Assembly (NCBI GenBank): GCA_040755395.1
Contig: JBFMAX010000002.1
Coordinates: 186,001-250,000, forward strand
Length of the DNA: 64,000 bases
Reading direction: 5' to 3'
From: Nitrospirota bacterium
GTDB lineage: Bacteria; Nitrospirota; Nitrospiria; Nitrospirales; Nitrospiraceae
The first letter of the stretch is position 1, and the number at the start of each line of letters is the position of its first letter. Both the position numbers and the translations under genes were made by a program. This document shows, in pieces, positions 15,155 to 22,295 of this stretch. The notes below the pieces were generated by a model. That model saw only the letters and a program-made list of their open reading frames with translations, was not told the origin of the DNA and did not search any database.

Positions 15155-15763
15155 CTACTCCTGACCATCGACCTGATCAGCCTGCTTCAGTCGCTGTCCT
15201 TTTTTCTCCGCCATGTCTTTACCTTTTTCTTGGAACTGATGCACCAGACTGCCCTGACTCTTCTCGCCGGCACGGGCGGCCACCTTATCGCTGAGATCCG
15301 ACACGAACATGAAGTAGATGGTGGCGACGGCCAGAAAGCCGATCGCCCACGGCATGAACATCCGCCAGAACGGACTGCCGGTCAGCTTGCCGGCGCCATA
15401 GACCAGCAGGATGGCGAGGAAGCCGGCGCCTAGCGTGACCGTCTGATAGGCGGTGAGTCCCGGAATCATGGTGCTCGGCACCCGGTCAATCAGGCGAACG
15501 AGCAGGTCTTTGCCGAACGCCGGCGGCGGAGAACCCCGGCGTGAACGAGGAGTCTCAGGCTGAACCAGGCTTTCGGTGACTTTGACCCGGCTGCGATAGC
15601 GAGCTGGAATGTCCTCCAAGCGGTCCGTGGCCACGAGATTTCCCCGCTCATCCAAGTAGGAATAGATGGGCTTGCCGGCCCACGAGTCCGGCTGCCCTCC
15701 CGGCACAGAGGCGGCGGCGAGGACGGTCATCACGAGCCAGACGCCGATACGATATCGAGCCAT
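15155..15763 (-). CDS. DUF4124-like envelope protein with two membrane helices
   Basis: The 202-residue product begins with a signal peptide (IGVWLVMTVLAAASVPGG). A short segment typical of DUF4124 proteins follows (PIYSYLDERGNLVATDRLEDIPARYR). A Pro/Arg linker leads to two hydrophobic helices (YQTVTLGAGFLAILLVYGAG and PWAIGFLAVATIYFMFV). The charged C-terminal tail (EKGKDMAEKKGQRLKQ) may be coiled. The start at 15763 is chosen by the signal peptide, as upstream in-frame sequence is not gene-like. Function is unknown; it is probably anchored in the inner membrane with a periplasmic domain. Confidence 0.65.
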   Translation of the reverse strand: MARYRIGVWLVMTVLAAASVPGGQPDSWAGKPIYSYLDERGNLVATDRLEDIPARYRSRVKVTESLVQPETPRSRRGSPPPAFGKDLLVRLIDRVPSTMIPGLTAYQTVTLGAGFLAILLVYGAGKLTGSPFWRMFMPWAIGFLAVATIYFMFVSDLSDKVAARAGEKSQGSLVHQFQEKGKDMAEKKGQRLKQADQVDGQE

Positions 15764-16039
15764 AGGTAGGCGCCTCCGGTGCGGCTTTCCCGCGCCCCTC
15801 TCAAGGATAGCACCCGGCATTCTGCAAGCCGCGTAGGTCAGACGTGATCGCCCAAGACATCGGTAAGGACCTTCGTATCGAAATCGATCATCTTGCGTAT
15901 CCTTTTCGATAACGCTCAGGACCCTACGCTCGGGCACGGCACGCCCTCTTAGCTTCTTTACACGCGCGCCCTTCCGTTTTCGCTCTGTAAATCCATCAGT
16001 TCCTGATCTGCACGCGCGGCCGCTCGTCGTTACACAACT
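15764..16039. other. intergenic stretch, no gene seen
   Basis: Region upstream of the minus-strand 202-residue gene and ahead of the candidate sigma-54 site. No open frame with gene-like sequence, no repeat and no clear RNA fold was noticed. Confidence 0.5.
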
Positions 16040-16055
16040 TGGCATATCCGTTGCT
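16040..16055 (+). promoter_or_regulatory. candidate sigma-54 promoter (TGGCAT-N5-TTGCT)
   Basis: GG and GC are separated by exactly ten bases, as required for the -24/-12 elements, with TGGCA and TTGC both matched. The start would be near 16066, 53 bases before the ATG of the 53-residue membrane protein. This implies enhancer-dependent control; no activator gene lies next to it. Confidence 0.5.
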
Positions 16056-16118
16056 CATGCTGGTGTGTGGGCGCGCAGGTGCTGCAACGACTCACCACCA
16101 ATCCAGGAGGGAAAGGTC

Positions 16119-16280
16119 ATGGAAGCATGGGGTATCGCGATGGCGGCATTCTCATTGTTCGGTATGCTGGCGCTGTGGGTCGCGTGTGAAAACATGGAGG
16201 ACCAGCCGACGGCCACTTCTTCGAAGCGTACGTCCTGCGAAGGCTCGGAAGAGCGCGTCGAGTACAGGAAAGCCGCGTGA
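16119..16280 (+). CDS. single-pass membrane microprotein, 53 residues
   Basis: N-terminal hydrophobic helix (IAMAAFSLFGMLALWVAC) then a charged hydrophilic tail. AGGAGG lies just ahead of the start. It is followed after 43 bases by another single-helix small protein with its own ribosome site, so the two form a probable operon behind the sigma-54-like site. No family is recognised. Confidence 0.6.
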   Translation: MEAWGIAMAAFSLFGMLALWVACENMEDQPTATSSKRTSCEGSEERVEYRKAA

Positions 16281-16323
16281 TCGGTTGAACCGGCCGTTCA
16301 CAAAACAGTCACAGGGAGAGGTC

Positions 16324-16464
16324 ATGACAAAGCTACTCGACCGGTTCAACTACCAGAGTCGGCTCAGCCAACGCGTCGGAGTGCTGATTCTCTTGCTGAT
16401 TTTGCCGTTGCCCCTCGGCCTTGCAGCCGCCGTGTGGATGACAAGGCCGGAGAGATTCCGGTGA
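16324..16464 (+). CDS. single-pass membrane microprotein, 46 residues
   Basis: A basic amphipathic N-terminus (TKLLDRFNYQSRLSQR) precedes one helix (VGVLILLLILPLPLGLAAAVW) and a short basic tail. GGGAGAGG lies 5 bases before the ATG. The layout is that of a small inner-membrane regulatory peptide, but the role is unknown. Second gene of the two-gene unit. Confidence 0.55.
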   Translation: MTKLLDRFNYQSRLSQRVGVLILLLILPLPLGLAAAVWMTRPERFR

Positions 16465-16509
16465 GGTCGTCTTGAATCGGCGAGAGGGCGCAGGAGACCA
16501 GGAACTTGC

Positions 16510-16538
16510 TTGACTCACTCGGACCAAAGGGCTATGGT
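16510..16538 (+). promoter_or_regulatory. sigma-70 promoter of the candidate 6S-like RNA
   Basis: TTGACT at 16510-16515 and TATGGT at 16533-16538 are separated by an optimal 17 bases. The start falls at about 16545, the first base of a perfect 10-bp closing stem. Confidence 0.65.
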
Positions 16539-16544
16539 CGAAGC

Positions 16545-16700
16545 GTGGGAGGAGTGAAACGCCCCGAGGGAATATGGTCCATCAGGGGGTCGAGCGCTGA
16601 GGATGGTGTGCAGGCCCAGCTTCGACTGGGAAGCCTAAAGTCCTCCCGAGACCTCCGCCGTACCTAACCGCTCTCGGTAGGTGCGTGCTCCTCCCACCCT
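16545..16700 (+). ncRNA. ssrS: candidate 6S-like regulatory RNA
   Basis: A transcript of about 156 bases starting at the predicted promoter would be closed by a perfect 10-bp stem: GTGGGAGGAG (16545-16554) with CTCCTCCCAC (16688-16697). Inside are further helices (GGGGGTC near 16584 with GACCTCC near 16651; GAGGA near 16600 with TCCTC near 16640). A clear apical hairpin has stem CCCAG/CTGGG around 16615-16630. A small hairpin (CCTAA...TTAGG-like, CCTA/TAGG, 16662-16682) lies on the 3' side of the central loop. A long rod with an open middle and a 3'-side mini-hairpin is the 6S RNA design, which mimics an open promoter and binds sigma-70 polymerase. No primary-sequence match was verified; other structured RNAs are possible. 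Confidence 0.6.
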
Positions 16701-16996
16701 AACTTTCCGTTCTCAATGCCGGCCCCATAGCCGCTCGCGAAGACTCACGGCACAACGTTCCCAGTAGTGGCTCATCTCCTGCGCGAGCGACCTCAGCTTG
16801 CCGGTGCCCAAACGGAAAACGTCGCGCAATCGCACCAGGACCCGTTCCGTCGCGACCTCCGTAGTTCGAATGATGAACAGCGGGGAGAGCGCTCCATTCC
16901 GAGACGACACTCAGCGGCGAAACCGTCGAAACGCGGTGGGACCACGAGGGTATTTCCCCACTCTGATTTGCCGGTCCATCTCGAAGACGCCTTCGC

Positions 16997-17158
16997 CTAT
17001 GCCGCCTTGGAGAGATCGGTTCCTGTAGCCTTCTCCTCTGCCCGAGTCTTCACGCTTGTCCGCGACGAGAAGAAGGATGCACTCATGACGATCAGCGTCG
17101 CCAGGACGATGAACCCGATCGTGCTGTCCATGATGAAGCCGAGAACGTCCCCGCTCAT
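16997..17158 (-). CDS. single-pass membrane microprotein, 53 residues
   Basis: A hydrophobic helix (FIMDSTIGFIVLATLIVMSASFF) is followed by a basic then mixed tail (SSRTSVKTRAEEK). The ATG at 17158 has GGGAGG about 11 bases upstream; longer in-frame starts would add non-hydrophobic codons. It is on the same strand as and downstream of the secreted 136-residue protein, separated by a spacer with a 7-bp CG hairpin (17210-17225). Unknown function. Confidence 0.55.
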   Translation of the reverse strand: MSGDVLGFIMDSTIGFIVLATLIVMSASFFSSRTSVKTRAEEKATGTDLSKAA

Positions 17159-17254
17159 CTTCCGGTCACCTCCCTTCAAGCGGGCTGAGCGATGGACAAC
17201 CGCACACGCCGCCGCTTCAGCGGCGCTCTGAGCGACACTTCCCACGCCTGTTGC

Positions 17255-17665
17255 TTAGGCGGCCGGTTTCACCGGGACCGTGTTTTTGATGAACGCGATG
17301 ATCGGGTTGATGTCGTCCCGCGAGTAATAGCTTTTCCGCACGCCGACTTCCAGGACCTCGATCGCTTCACGCACGAGTTCGGAGGCCAGCGTCTCGTTTT
17401 TGTCATTGTAAGCTCTTGCGGCCCGATCGAGCAGACGAAGTACGGACGCTTGAGGCGTTCGAGGATCATTGAGGAACACGGCCCGATATTCCTTCTTGTT
17501 CAACTCCTGCTCGATTTGCTTGACCCACTGCGCTTGGTAACTGTCGTCTCCGGCGACCCAACCGATCCAATCGGCAGCCCAAGCACTCGACGAGATCAAT
17601 GACGGCGCGGCCAGCAGCAATGACAACCCGCACCACACCGCGACCGCCTGAACCGTTCTCGACAT
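17255..17665 (-). CDS. secreted helical hypothetical protein, 136 residues
   Basis: A signal peptide (WCGLSLLLAAPSLISSSAWAA) precedes a mature domain with charged helices (AQWVKQIEQELNKKEYRAVFL, ASVLRLLDRAARAYNDKNETLASELVREAIEVLEVGVRKSYYS). The repeated helix pattern with AR/AY-NDK resembles one and a half TPR-like hairpins. AAGGAGGG precedes the ATG. It is divergent from the BON-domain gene across a 376-base region. No known family was identified. Confidence 0.7.
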   Translation of the reverse strand: MSRTVQAVAVWCGLSLLLAAPSLISSSAWAADWIGWVAGDDSYQAQWVKQIEQELNKKEYRAVFLNDPRTPQASVLRLLDRAARAYNDKNETLASELVREAIEVLEVGVRKSYYSRDDINPIIAFIKNTVPVKPAA

Positions 17666-17748
17666 ACAGATCCCTCCTTTCTCCTGGGCCGTTCCTCGCG
17701 CTCCGGCCAATGGCCTGGGGACGAGAAACACGTGCAGGTTCTGCAGTA

Positions 17749-17776
17749 CGGATAAATACCCGTGACGAAAAGTCAA
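17749..17776 (-). promoter_or_regulatory. possible sigma-70 promoter of the secreted 136-residue protein
   Basis: On the minus strand TTGACT (17771-17776) and TATCCG (17749-17754) are 16 bases apart. The start would be near 17742 with a 77-base leader. The -10 is a weak match. Confidence 0.35.
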
Positions 17777-17848
17777 GCGTCGGCGCCTGAGCGCGCGCCA
17801 TGCGCCTGCCGCGCCAGCCCGTTGACAAGACAAGCGGGGGTGTTAATG

Positions 17849-17865
17849 CCCATATCACATATGGG
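17849..17865. promoter_or_regulatory. perfect palindrome CCCATAT-N3-ATATGGG in divergent spacer
   Basis: Seven-base arms with a 3-base centre lie 21 bases after a TTGACA (17822-17827). The site is in the 376-base region between the secreted helical protein (minus) and the BON protein (plus). Size and symmetry fit a dimeric repressor operator; a wider AATGCCC/GGGCATT pair (17845-17876) encloses it. Confidence 0.4.
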
Positions 17866-18041
17866 TCGAGGGCATTCGCGCCTCGACGGGCGACGCGTGT
17901 GCTGTGGTCGTCCGGCGGAGGCGCACGTTCCGAATTGCCTCGGAAACTCCGGCGGAGCGGTTCGGCGACATCGAGTCGCGCGCTGTGTGAGCCGGGGCAT
18001 TCCTGTTCGAAGTCGATAGCAAAGGAGGAGGTGAGGAGACC

Positions 18042-18803
18042 ATGATTCGCAATTCTCGAATACTCATGATCGCCGCCTTGTTGGGCGCCGCGGTCGGCCT
18101 TGTGGGCTTTCGAGGGGACGTGACGCAGTTGAGCGACCAGCAGATCGAAGCGGCGATTCGGCAACGATTGGCCATGGACGGGCGTCTCGACGCCAAAAGC
18201 GTGTTGGTGAAGGTAGAGCAGGGGGCGGTGACGCTCAGCGGGACGGTGATGAATCTGGATGATAAGTTACTGGCGGAGGCCATCGTCAGCGGCACGATGG
18301 TCGGCATCAGATCCTTGAAAAACGACATCACGGTCGTTCGCCCCTCGACTAAAGACGACGATATCCGAAAGGCGGTCGAGGCCGCGTTACGGTCGGTGCC
18401 GGTGCTGCATGAGAGCAAATTGAACAGAATCGTTGTCCTCGTCCATGAAGGCGACGTGGTGCTGAAGGGCGCGGTGGAAAAGCCGCTGTATAGCCGCGTG
18501 GCGCAGAAGGCGGCGGAAGCCGTCCGCGGAGTCGTCTCAGTGGCGAACTTGCTGAAAGTGGTCGGCAAGCCGCGTCCCGATAGCGCGATCGAGAAGGATG
18601 TGGTGACCTATCTCGAGTGGGCTCCCTATGCGGACTTGGACCGGATCGAATATAAGGTCGAGGAAGGGATCGTGAAGCTCAAGGGGACGGTCCACCACCT
18701 CGCGGACAAGTATGCGCTCGCCAACGATATCGAAAAAATCCAGGGGGTGACCGGGGTGGACGTGTCCCAGGTTGTGGTGACTAAGGTTCAGCAGAAGGGA
18801 TGA
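18042..18803 (+). CDS. periplasmic protein with three BON domains
   Basis: The 253-residue product has an N-terminal hydrophobic signal (MIAALLGAAVGLVGF). Three BON repeats follow (about 30-100, 106-175, 180-250), each with the Gly-rich VEQGAVTLSGTV / VHEGDVVLKGAV / VEEGIVKLKGTV core. BON domains bind phospholipid surfaces, as in OsmY and BamE-linked partners, and such proteins protect the envelope in osmotic or other stress. GGAGGTGAGG precedes the ATG. Gene-order links to the nearby secreted proteins suggest an envelope-stress group. The mature protein should be periplasmic. Confidence 0.88.
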   Translation: MIRNSRILMIAALLGAAVGLVGFRGDVTQLSDQQIEAAIRQRLAMDGRLDAKSVLVKVEQGAVTLSGTVMNLDDKLLAEAIVSGTMVGIRSLKNDITVVRPSTKDDDIRKAVEAALRSVPVLHESKLNRIVVLVHEGDVVLKGAVEKPLYSRVAQKAAEAVRGVVSVANLLKVVGKPRPDSAIEKDVVTYLEWAPYADLDRIEYKVEEGIVKLKGTVHHLADKYALANDIEKIQGVTGVDVSQVVVTKVQQKG

Positions 18804-18987
18804 GCCTGATCGAGGCGAGCGACCGGCACATGGCGGGCGATGGTCGCTCTACAGCCGTTCACGGAGACTCATGGGGTACCGTCCTCGGCTGTGGTTCACC
18901 TCCCTGCGGAAGACCGAACGGGTGGATCCCTCGCCGCAACGAGGGCATTGGTTCCGCGGTCGGATTCAGCTAGACTCGCGGTAGACC

Positions 18988-19683
18988 ATGGAGGCGAGCG
19001 GAGCCTCAACGAGCCGATTGGCGTTCGTCTTTGATTTGGACGGGACGCTGGTGGACAGCGTCTATCAGCACGTTCTGGCATGGCGGGAAGCCTTTCAGGC
19101 CGCCGGGATCGAGTTGGCGGTCTGGCGCATTCATCGGCAGATCGGCATGAGCGGCGGACTGCTCCTCAACGCGCTGTTGAGAGAGATCGGACGTCCGGTC
19201 ACTCAGGACGAGGTCGAGCGGATCCAGCAGCGGCACGCGGAGGCCTATGCGCGGCAGGTTGGGTCGATTCGTCCGCTTCCGGGCGTGCGCGAACTGCTGG
19301 ACACCCTGTCGCGGTACGACGTGCCGTTTGCGATCGCCACGAGCGGGCGCATGGAGAGCGCGGGGAGGACCCTAACGCTTCTCAACCTTGACGCTCGCGT
19401 GCCCGTCGTCACCCGAGACCAAGTCCTCCACGCGAAACCGGATCCGGACGTCTTTATCGCCGCGGCGCAACGCCTCGGCGTTCCCGTCAATCACTGTGTG
19501 GTCGTCGGAGACAGCGTCTGGGACATGCTCGCCGCCCGGCGGGCTTGGGCCTTGGGCGTGGGTCTGCTGTCGGGGGGCTATGGGCAGGACGAACTGGAAC
19601 GCGCGGGCGCCTACCGGGTGTACCAGGATCCCGCCGATCTCCTCCACCATCTCGATGAAGTCGGGGTGCGGCTCGTTCGATAA
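18988..19683 (+). CDS. HAD-superfamily hydrolase, phosphoglycolate phosphatase / beta-PGM-like
   Basis: The 231-residue protein has all HAD motifs: DLDGTLVDS (nucleophile Asp and acid Asp), TSG for motif II, a Lys in HAKPDPDVF (motif III) and VVVGDSVWDMLAARRA (motif IV). A helical cap (about 30-90) makes it subfamily I. Such enzymes dephosphorylate phosphoglycolate, sugar phosphates or nucleotides; the substrate is not decided by sequence. It starts at an ATG with weak ribosome binding signal. It stands alone between the BON and SmbP-like genes. Confidence 0.88.
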   Translation: MEASGASTSRLAFVFDLDGTLVDSVYQHVLAWREAFQAAGIELAVWRIHRQIGMSGGLLLNALLREIGRPVTQDEVERIQQRHAEAYARQVGSIRPLPGVRELLDTLSRYDVPFAIATSGRMESAGRTLTLLNLDARVPVVTRDQVLHAKPDPDVFIAAAQRLGVPVNHCVVVGDSVWDMLAARRAWALGVGLLSGGYGQDELERAGAYRVYQDPADLLHHLDEVGVRLVR

Positions 19684-19766
19684 GCGGGAAACCGCATAGC
19701 GATACCCAGAGCCGTCCGTTCACGCCGGAAGGATGACGAGTGCTTCAGAAAGGAGGGACCCCGTAT

Positions 19767-20147
19767 ATGAGGTGCGAATATGTCTTGACGGTCGGGGGAA
19801 CCGTGCTCCTGTTCGCAACTACGGTGGCGCTGGGCCAAAGCCGGCATTTGACCGATGCCATCACCCATACCCAAGCGGCGATCGCGCAAGGTAAGCAGGG
19901 ATATCCGGATGCGCTTGCGGCACAGGCGCGCGAGGCGCTCAGACATGCGGAGGCGGCGAAGAAGGAGGCTGCGGCTCCGCACCTGGATGAGGGCATTCGC
20001 TGGTTGAAGCAGGCGATCGAGCAGAGCACGCAAGGGCAGGGGGAAGCGGCGACCCAAGCGGCGGAACGCGCACTCGTGCAGTTTTCCGGGGACGGTCCGC
20101 CTCCGGCCCAATCCGCCCAGTCCCCACAGGAAGAAGGCGGATATTAG
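19767..20147 (+). CDS. SmbP-like secreted helical protein with few histidines
   Basis: The 126-residue protein has a signal peptide (GTVLLFATTVALGQS). The mature part repeats helices of the SmbP type: HLTDAITHTQAAIAQGKQG then ALRHAEAAKKEAAAPHLDEGIRWLKQAIEQ. SmbP from Nitrosomonas binds copper and other metals through many His spaced by seven. Here most of those are Gln, Ala or Lys, leaving about four His, so strong metal binding is doubtful. AAGGAGGG precedes the ATG. A Pro/Gln-rich acidic tail ends the protein. The closest family assignment is SmbP-like, but the function may have changed. Confidence 0.6.
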   Translation: MRCEYVLTVGGTVLLFATTVALGQSRHLTDAITHTQAAIAQGKQGYPDALAAQAREALRHAEAAKKEAAAPHLDEGIRWLKQAIEQSTQGQGEAATQAAERALVQFSGDGPPPAQSAQSPQEEGGY

Positions 20148-20155
20148 CACTGGTA

Positions 20156-20314
20156 TGAAAATGCGGGTCCTGTCACCGACCAGCCGGGTACCCGTTGCTC
20201 CTCTCCGTTTGCAACGGGTGCAAGCTCGCACCCCGCCCACACCCGCCAGGCGGGTACCCGAGGGACCCCGCTGCGCGCGGACAGGCGCCCAGGTCGGTGC
20301 CACCCGCATTTTCA
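20156..20314. repeat. long hairpin repeat element, copy 1
   Basis: A perfect 13-base terminal inverted repeat (TGAAAATGCGGGT at 20156-20168; its complement at 20302-20314) encloses a second paired arm (20174-20181 with 20292-20299). Inner hairpins follow, such as CCCGTTGC/GCAACGGG around 20190-20217. A GC-rich core GGACCCCGCTGCGCGC is shared with copy 2 at 33705-33807. Arms differ between the copies in compensating ways. Not protein-coding. Confidence 0.75.
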
Positions 20315-20356
20315 TGCTCCAGGGTGGCCACTTGGTGGCCATGAATTACTGCTTTG

Positions 20357-20432
20357 AAAATAGGCGCGAGGCTAGAGGCCCGCGGCTAGAGGTCTGAGTC
20401 TCTCCCCTTTGCCCCGAGCTCCTTGCTTCTTG
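20357..20432. repeat. GGCGCGAGGCTAGAGGC-family repeat
   Basis: The first 24 bases (20357-20380) are the reverse complement of 15127-15150. A second GGCTAGAGG unit and a pyrimidine-rich part follow (GCCCCGAGCTCCTTGCTTCTTGCC, two pieces). Confidence 0.65.
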
Positions 20433-20538
20433 CCCGTTCATGATGTTCATCGTGCGCGGGTGAGCCATCGCTCATGAGCACTGTGGTGGACAAGACGACG
20501 GAATAACCGAAAGAGACAACCGCTTCGCGTGATTCGGA

Positions 20539-20967
20539 TCAGGGGACGGAAACGGCGGTCACGATCCGGAGCCCTCCGGGGGGCGGCGGAGGTGCAGGCG
20601 CAACCGGCGGTCCCGATGTGGGCGGAGAGGGTGGTGGAGTGGGCGGCGGTGATGCGGCGGAAGGCGTGTAGGTCGCGATGTTGCTTTCGCTCGATTCGTT
20701 CCCAGCGTCGTCGAAAGCGGTGACCACATAATGCTGCACGACGGCCGGGGTGCCGATATTGAACGAAGTCGTGGTTCGGCCGACCGTGGTCAACAGCAAG
20801 GCGCCGGCCGACCCTTTCGTGCAGGGCAGTTGGCTGCATCGATAGATGTGGTACCCGGCCAGATCCGGCTCGGTATTGGCGTTCCAGAGCAAGGTGGCCC
20901 CTAGGCTCACGGCATGCCAAAAGACTGTGACCGCAACCAGCATGACCGACCGTCCGCGGCGCATCAT
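20539..20967 (-). CDS. secreted fibronectin type III domain protein
   Basis: The 142-residue protein has a signal peptide (VMLVAVTVFWHAVSLGA) and one FN3-like domain (ATLLWNANTEPDLAGYHIYRC ... HYVVTAFDDAGNESSESN). The closing YxVtAxDxAGNES pattern is typical for FN3. Two Cys (YRCSQLPC) may form a disulfide. A Pro-rich tail (ASPPPTPPPSPPTSGPP) follows. Such proteins bind polysaccharide or proteins outside the cell. No enzyme domain is attached, so its job is unknown. It is followed downstream by repeat DNA. Confidence 0.8.
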   Translation of the reverse strand: MMRRGRSVMLVAVTVFWHAVSLGATLLWNANTEPDLAGYHIYRCSQLPCTKGSAGALLLTTVGRTTTSFNIGTPAVVQHYVVTAFDDAGNESSESNIATYTPSAASPPPTPPPSPPTSGPPVAPAPPPPPGGLRIVTAVSVP

Positions 20968-21318
20968 CGCACGAGGCTCCCACTCGCTCGTGTTTGTAGC
21001 AACGTCCGGGCCGGAGCGCTTACGGATGACAACACGGCGATGTCCGGCGTGGACGACTGAGGTGAGCTCGGCCTTGTGTTGGCCTTCGCGGCCGGCGAGT
21101 GTAGGGTTTGAGCAGCAACCGCACCCTGTGCCAAACCGCCAACGCTAGGTCAGGGAGGGAATTTTCGGCCTGTCGGGCTCCGGATGGTCTAACCTACAGC
21201 CCAGACAGTTTCTTGGAAAAGTCCGCGGCTTGGATGTCGGCCCCATGCAGGCAGTCGGCGCTGTTGATCTGACCGCTTTCTGTTGGGCGGTCGGAAGGGG
21301 GCTCGCCGCACGGCACGT
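20968..21318. other. intergenic stretch, no gene seen
   Basis: Region between the FN3 gene start and the PagL-like gene end. It has no gene-like open frame. A GACCGC/GCGGTC hairpin (21271-21292) lies just past the PagL-like stop and may help end transcription, but no T-run follows on the minus strand. Confidence 0.4.
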
Positions 21319-21966
21319 TCAGAACCGGTACCCAAGTTCGATGATGTGCAGATCGACGCCCAGGCTGGTGGGACCGTACACGCCGGCATCGGAGAAGTGC
21401 TGGAATCGGTAGCCGGCATGGAACATCGGAAACGGGTCGAGGCCGATGCCGGCCGTGCCGATGATCTGCGCCGGGCCGCCGAAGTTCTGGACGCCGAATT
21501 TGTGATTGGTGAAAAAGGCGAGGCCGGGTCCGGCGTCCACGGAAAGCAGGCCGTTGGGGCTGCTCACGGCGAGGGCCGGAACCACCGTCGCCATGAGGCC
21601 GCTGGTGCCTGCCGCCACAAGCTGCCCCGCGCTGGCGATCAATCTCGTTTCGAACGTCCAATCCGAGGGCCGATGCCGCCATCCCCAAGGAAGCCTTAGA
21701 TGCGCCGCGACGTCGTACATCTGGAAATTTTCCTTTTGTTCCTCGCCTAATGGCGAGTTGCCTCCCAAACCGTACCGCGGGCCGACCCACAGCAGAGCCA
21801 TCGGCTTGGCATATTCGTCCGCAAACGGTGTCTCGACCTTGGTCCCGGTTCGGGGACCAGCACCGACAAAGGCCATGGGGTCCGCCCAACCGGGAACCGA
21901 GACGAGCGTGGCAAGCAAAAGGGTGATCGGCAGAGCGTAAGCGAAGGAAGGCCGGTAGGCTTTCAT
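21319..21966 (-). CDS. outer-membrane acyloxyacyl hydrolase, PagL-like
   Basis: The 215-residue protein has a signal peptide (ALPITLLLATLVSVPGWA) and alternating beta strands that fit an eight-strand barrel. Near the end GYRFQHFSDAGVYGP matches the PagL signature GYRxxHxSNAG, with catalytic His and Ser two apart (H-F-S) and an acidic partner close by. It ends ELGYRF, with a C-terminal Phe as usual for outer-membrane barrels. PagL removes the 3-O-acyl chain from lipid A and tunes outer-membrane recognition. The Asn of SNAG is Asp here. The family match is good; activity is untested. Confidence 0.75.
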   Translation of the reverse strand: MKAYRPSFAYALPITLLLATLVSVPGWADPMAFVGAGPRTGTKVETPFADEYAKPMALLWVGPRYGLGGNSPLGEEQKENFQMYDVAAHLRLPWGWRHRPSDWTFETRLIASAGQLVAAGTSGLMATVVPALAVSSPNGLLSVDAGPGLAFFTNHKFGVQNFGGPAQIIGTAGIGLDPFPMFHAGYRFQHFSDAGVYGPTSLGVDLHIIELGYRF

Positions 21967-22295
21967 ATGGCCTTTTGACCCTTTCTGCTGGTGCCCACGG
22001 GTACGACGAGGCCGGGGATTGAAGGCACGGTCACCGGATGGAGTGGTGACGGCTCAATCGCAGTCTGAGTCAAACGTGGGGAAGCACGGGGAAATGAGCA
22101 TTGAGCATGCCAGGGCGTTCCAGGAAGAGCGATCGTTCGATTCCTGGGGAAGACCGGATGTTTGCGTAGCGCCGAGGCCGGCTGTGGGAATGTTGGGCGT
22201 CAAGGATTGGTCAAAAATGTTCATGCCCGTCAGAATTCTGGCTGCTCCACCGCCTGAGCCTTCCCTCTTGAACGGGAAGAGGAGGGTGGAGGAAG
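21967..22295. other. intergenic stretch, divergent control region
   Basis: Spacer between the PagL-like gene (minus) and the triple-domain enzyme (plus). It has no convincing gene. A short CTTCCC...GGGAAG hairpin lies just ahead of the GTGGAGGAAG ribosome site at the right end. Confidence 0.4.

Noticed and set aside
16713-16910. Minus-strand frame for a 65-residue protein next to the candidate RNA
   Set aside because: It begins at a GTG without a ribosome site, has no recognisable pattern and is not coupled to a neighbour. It is kept out as unproven.
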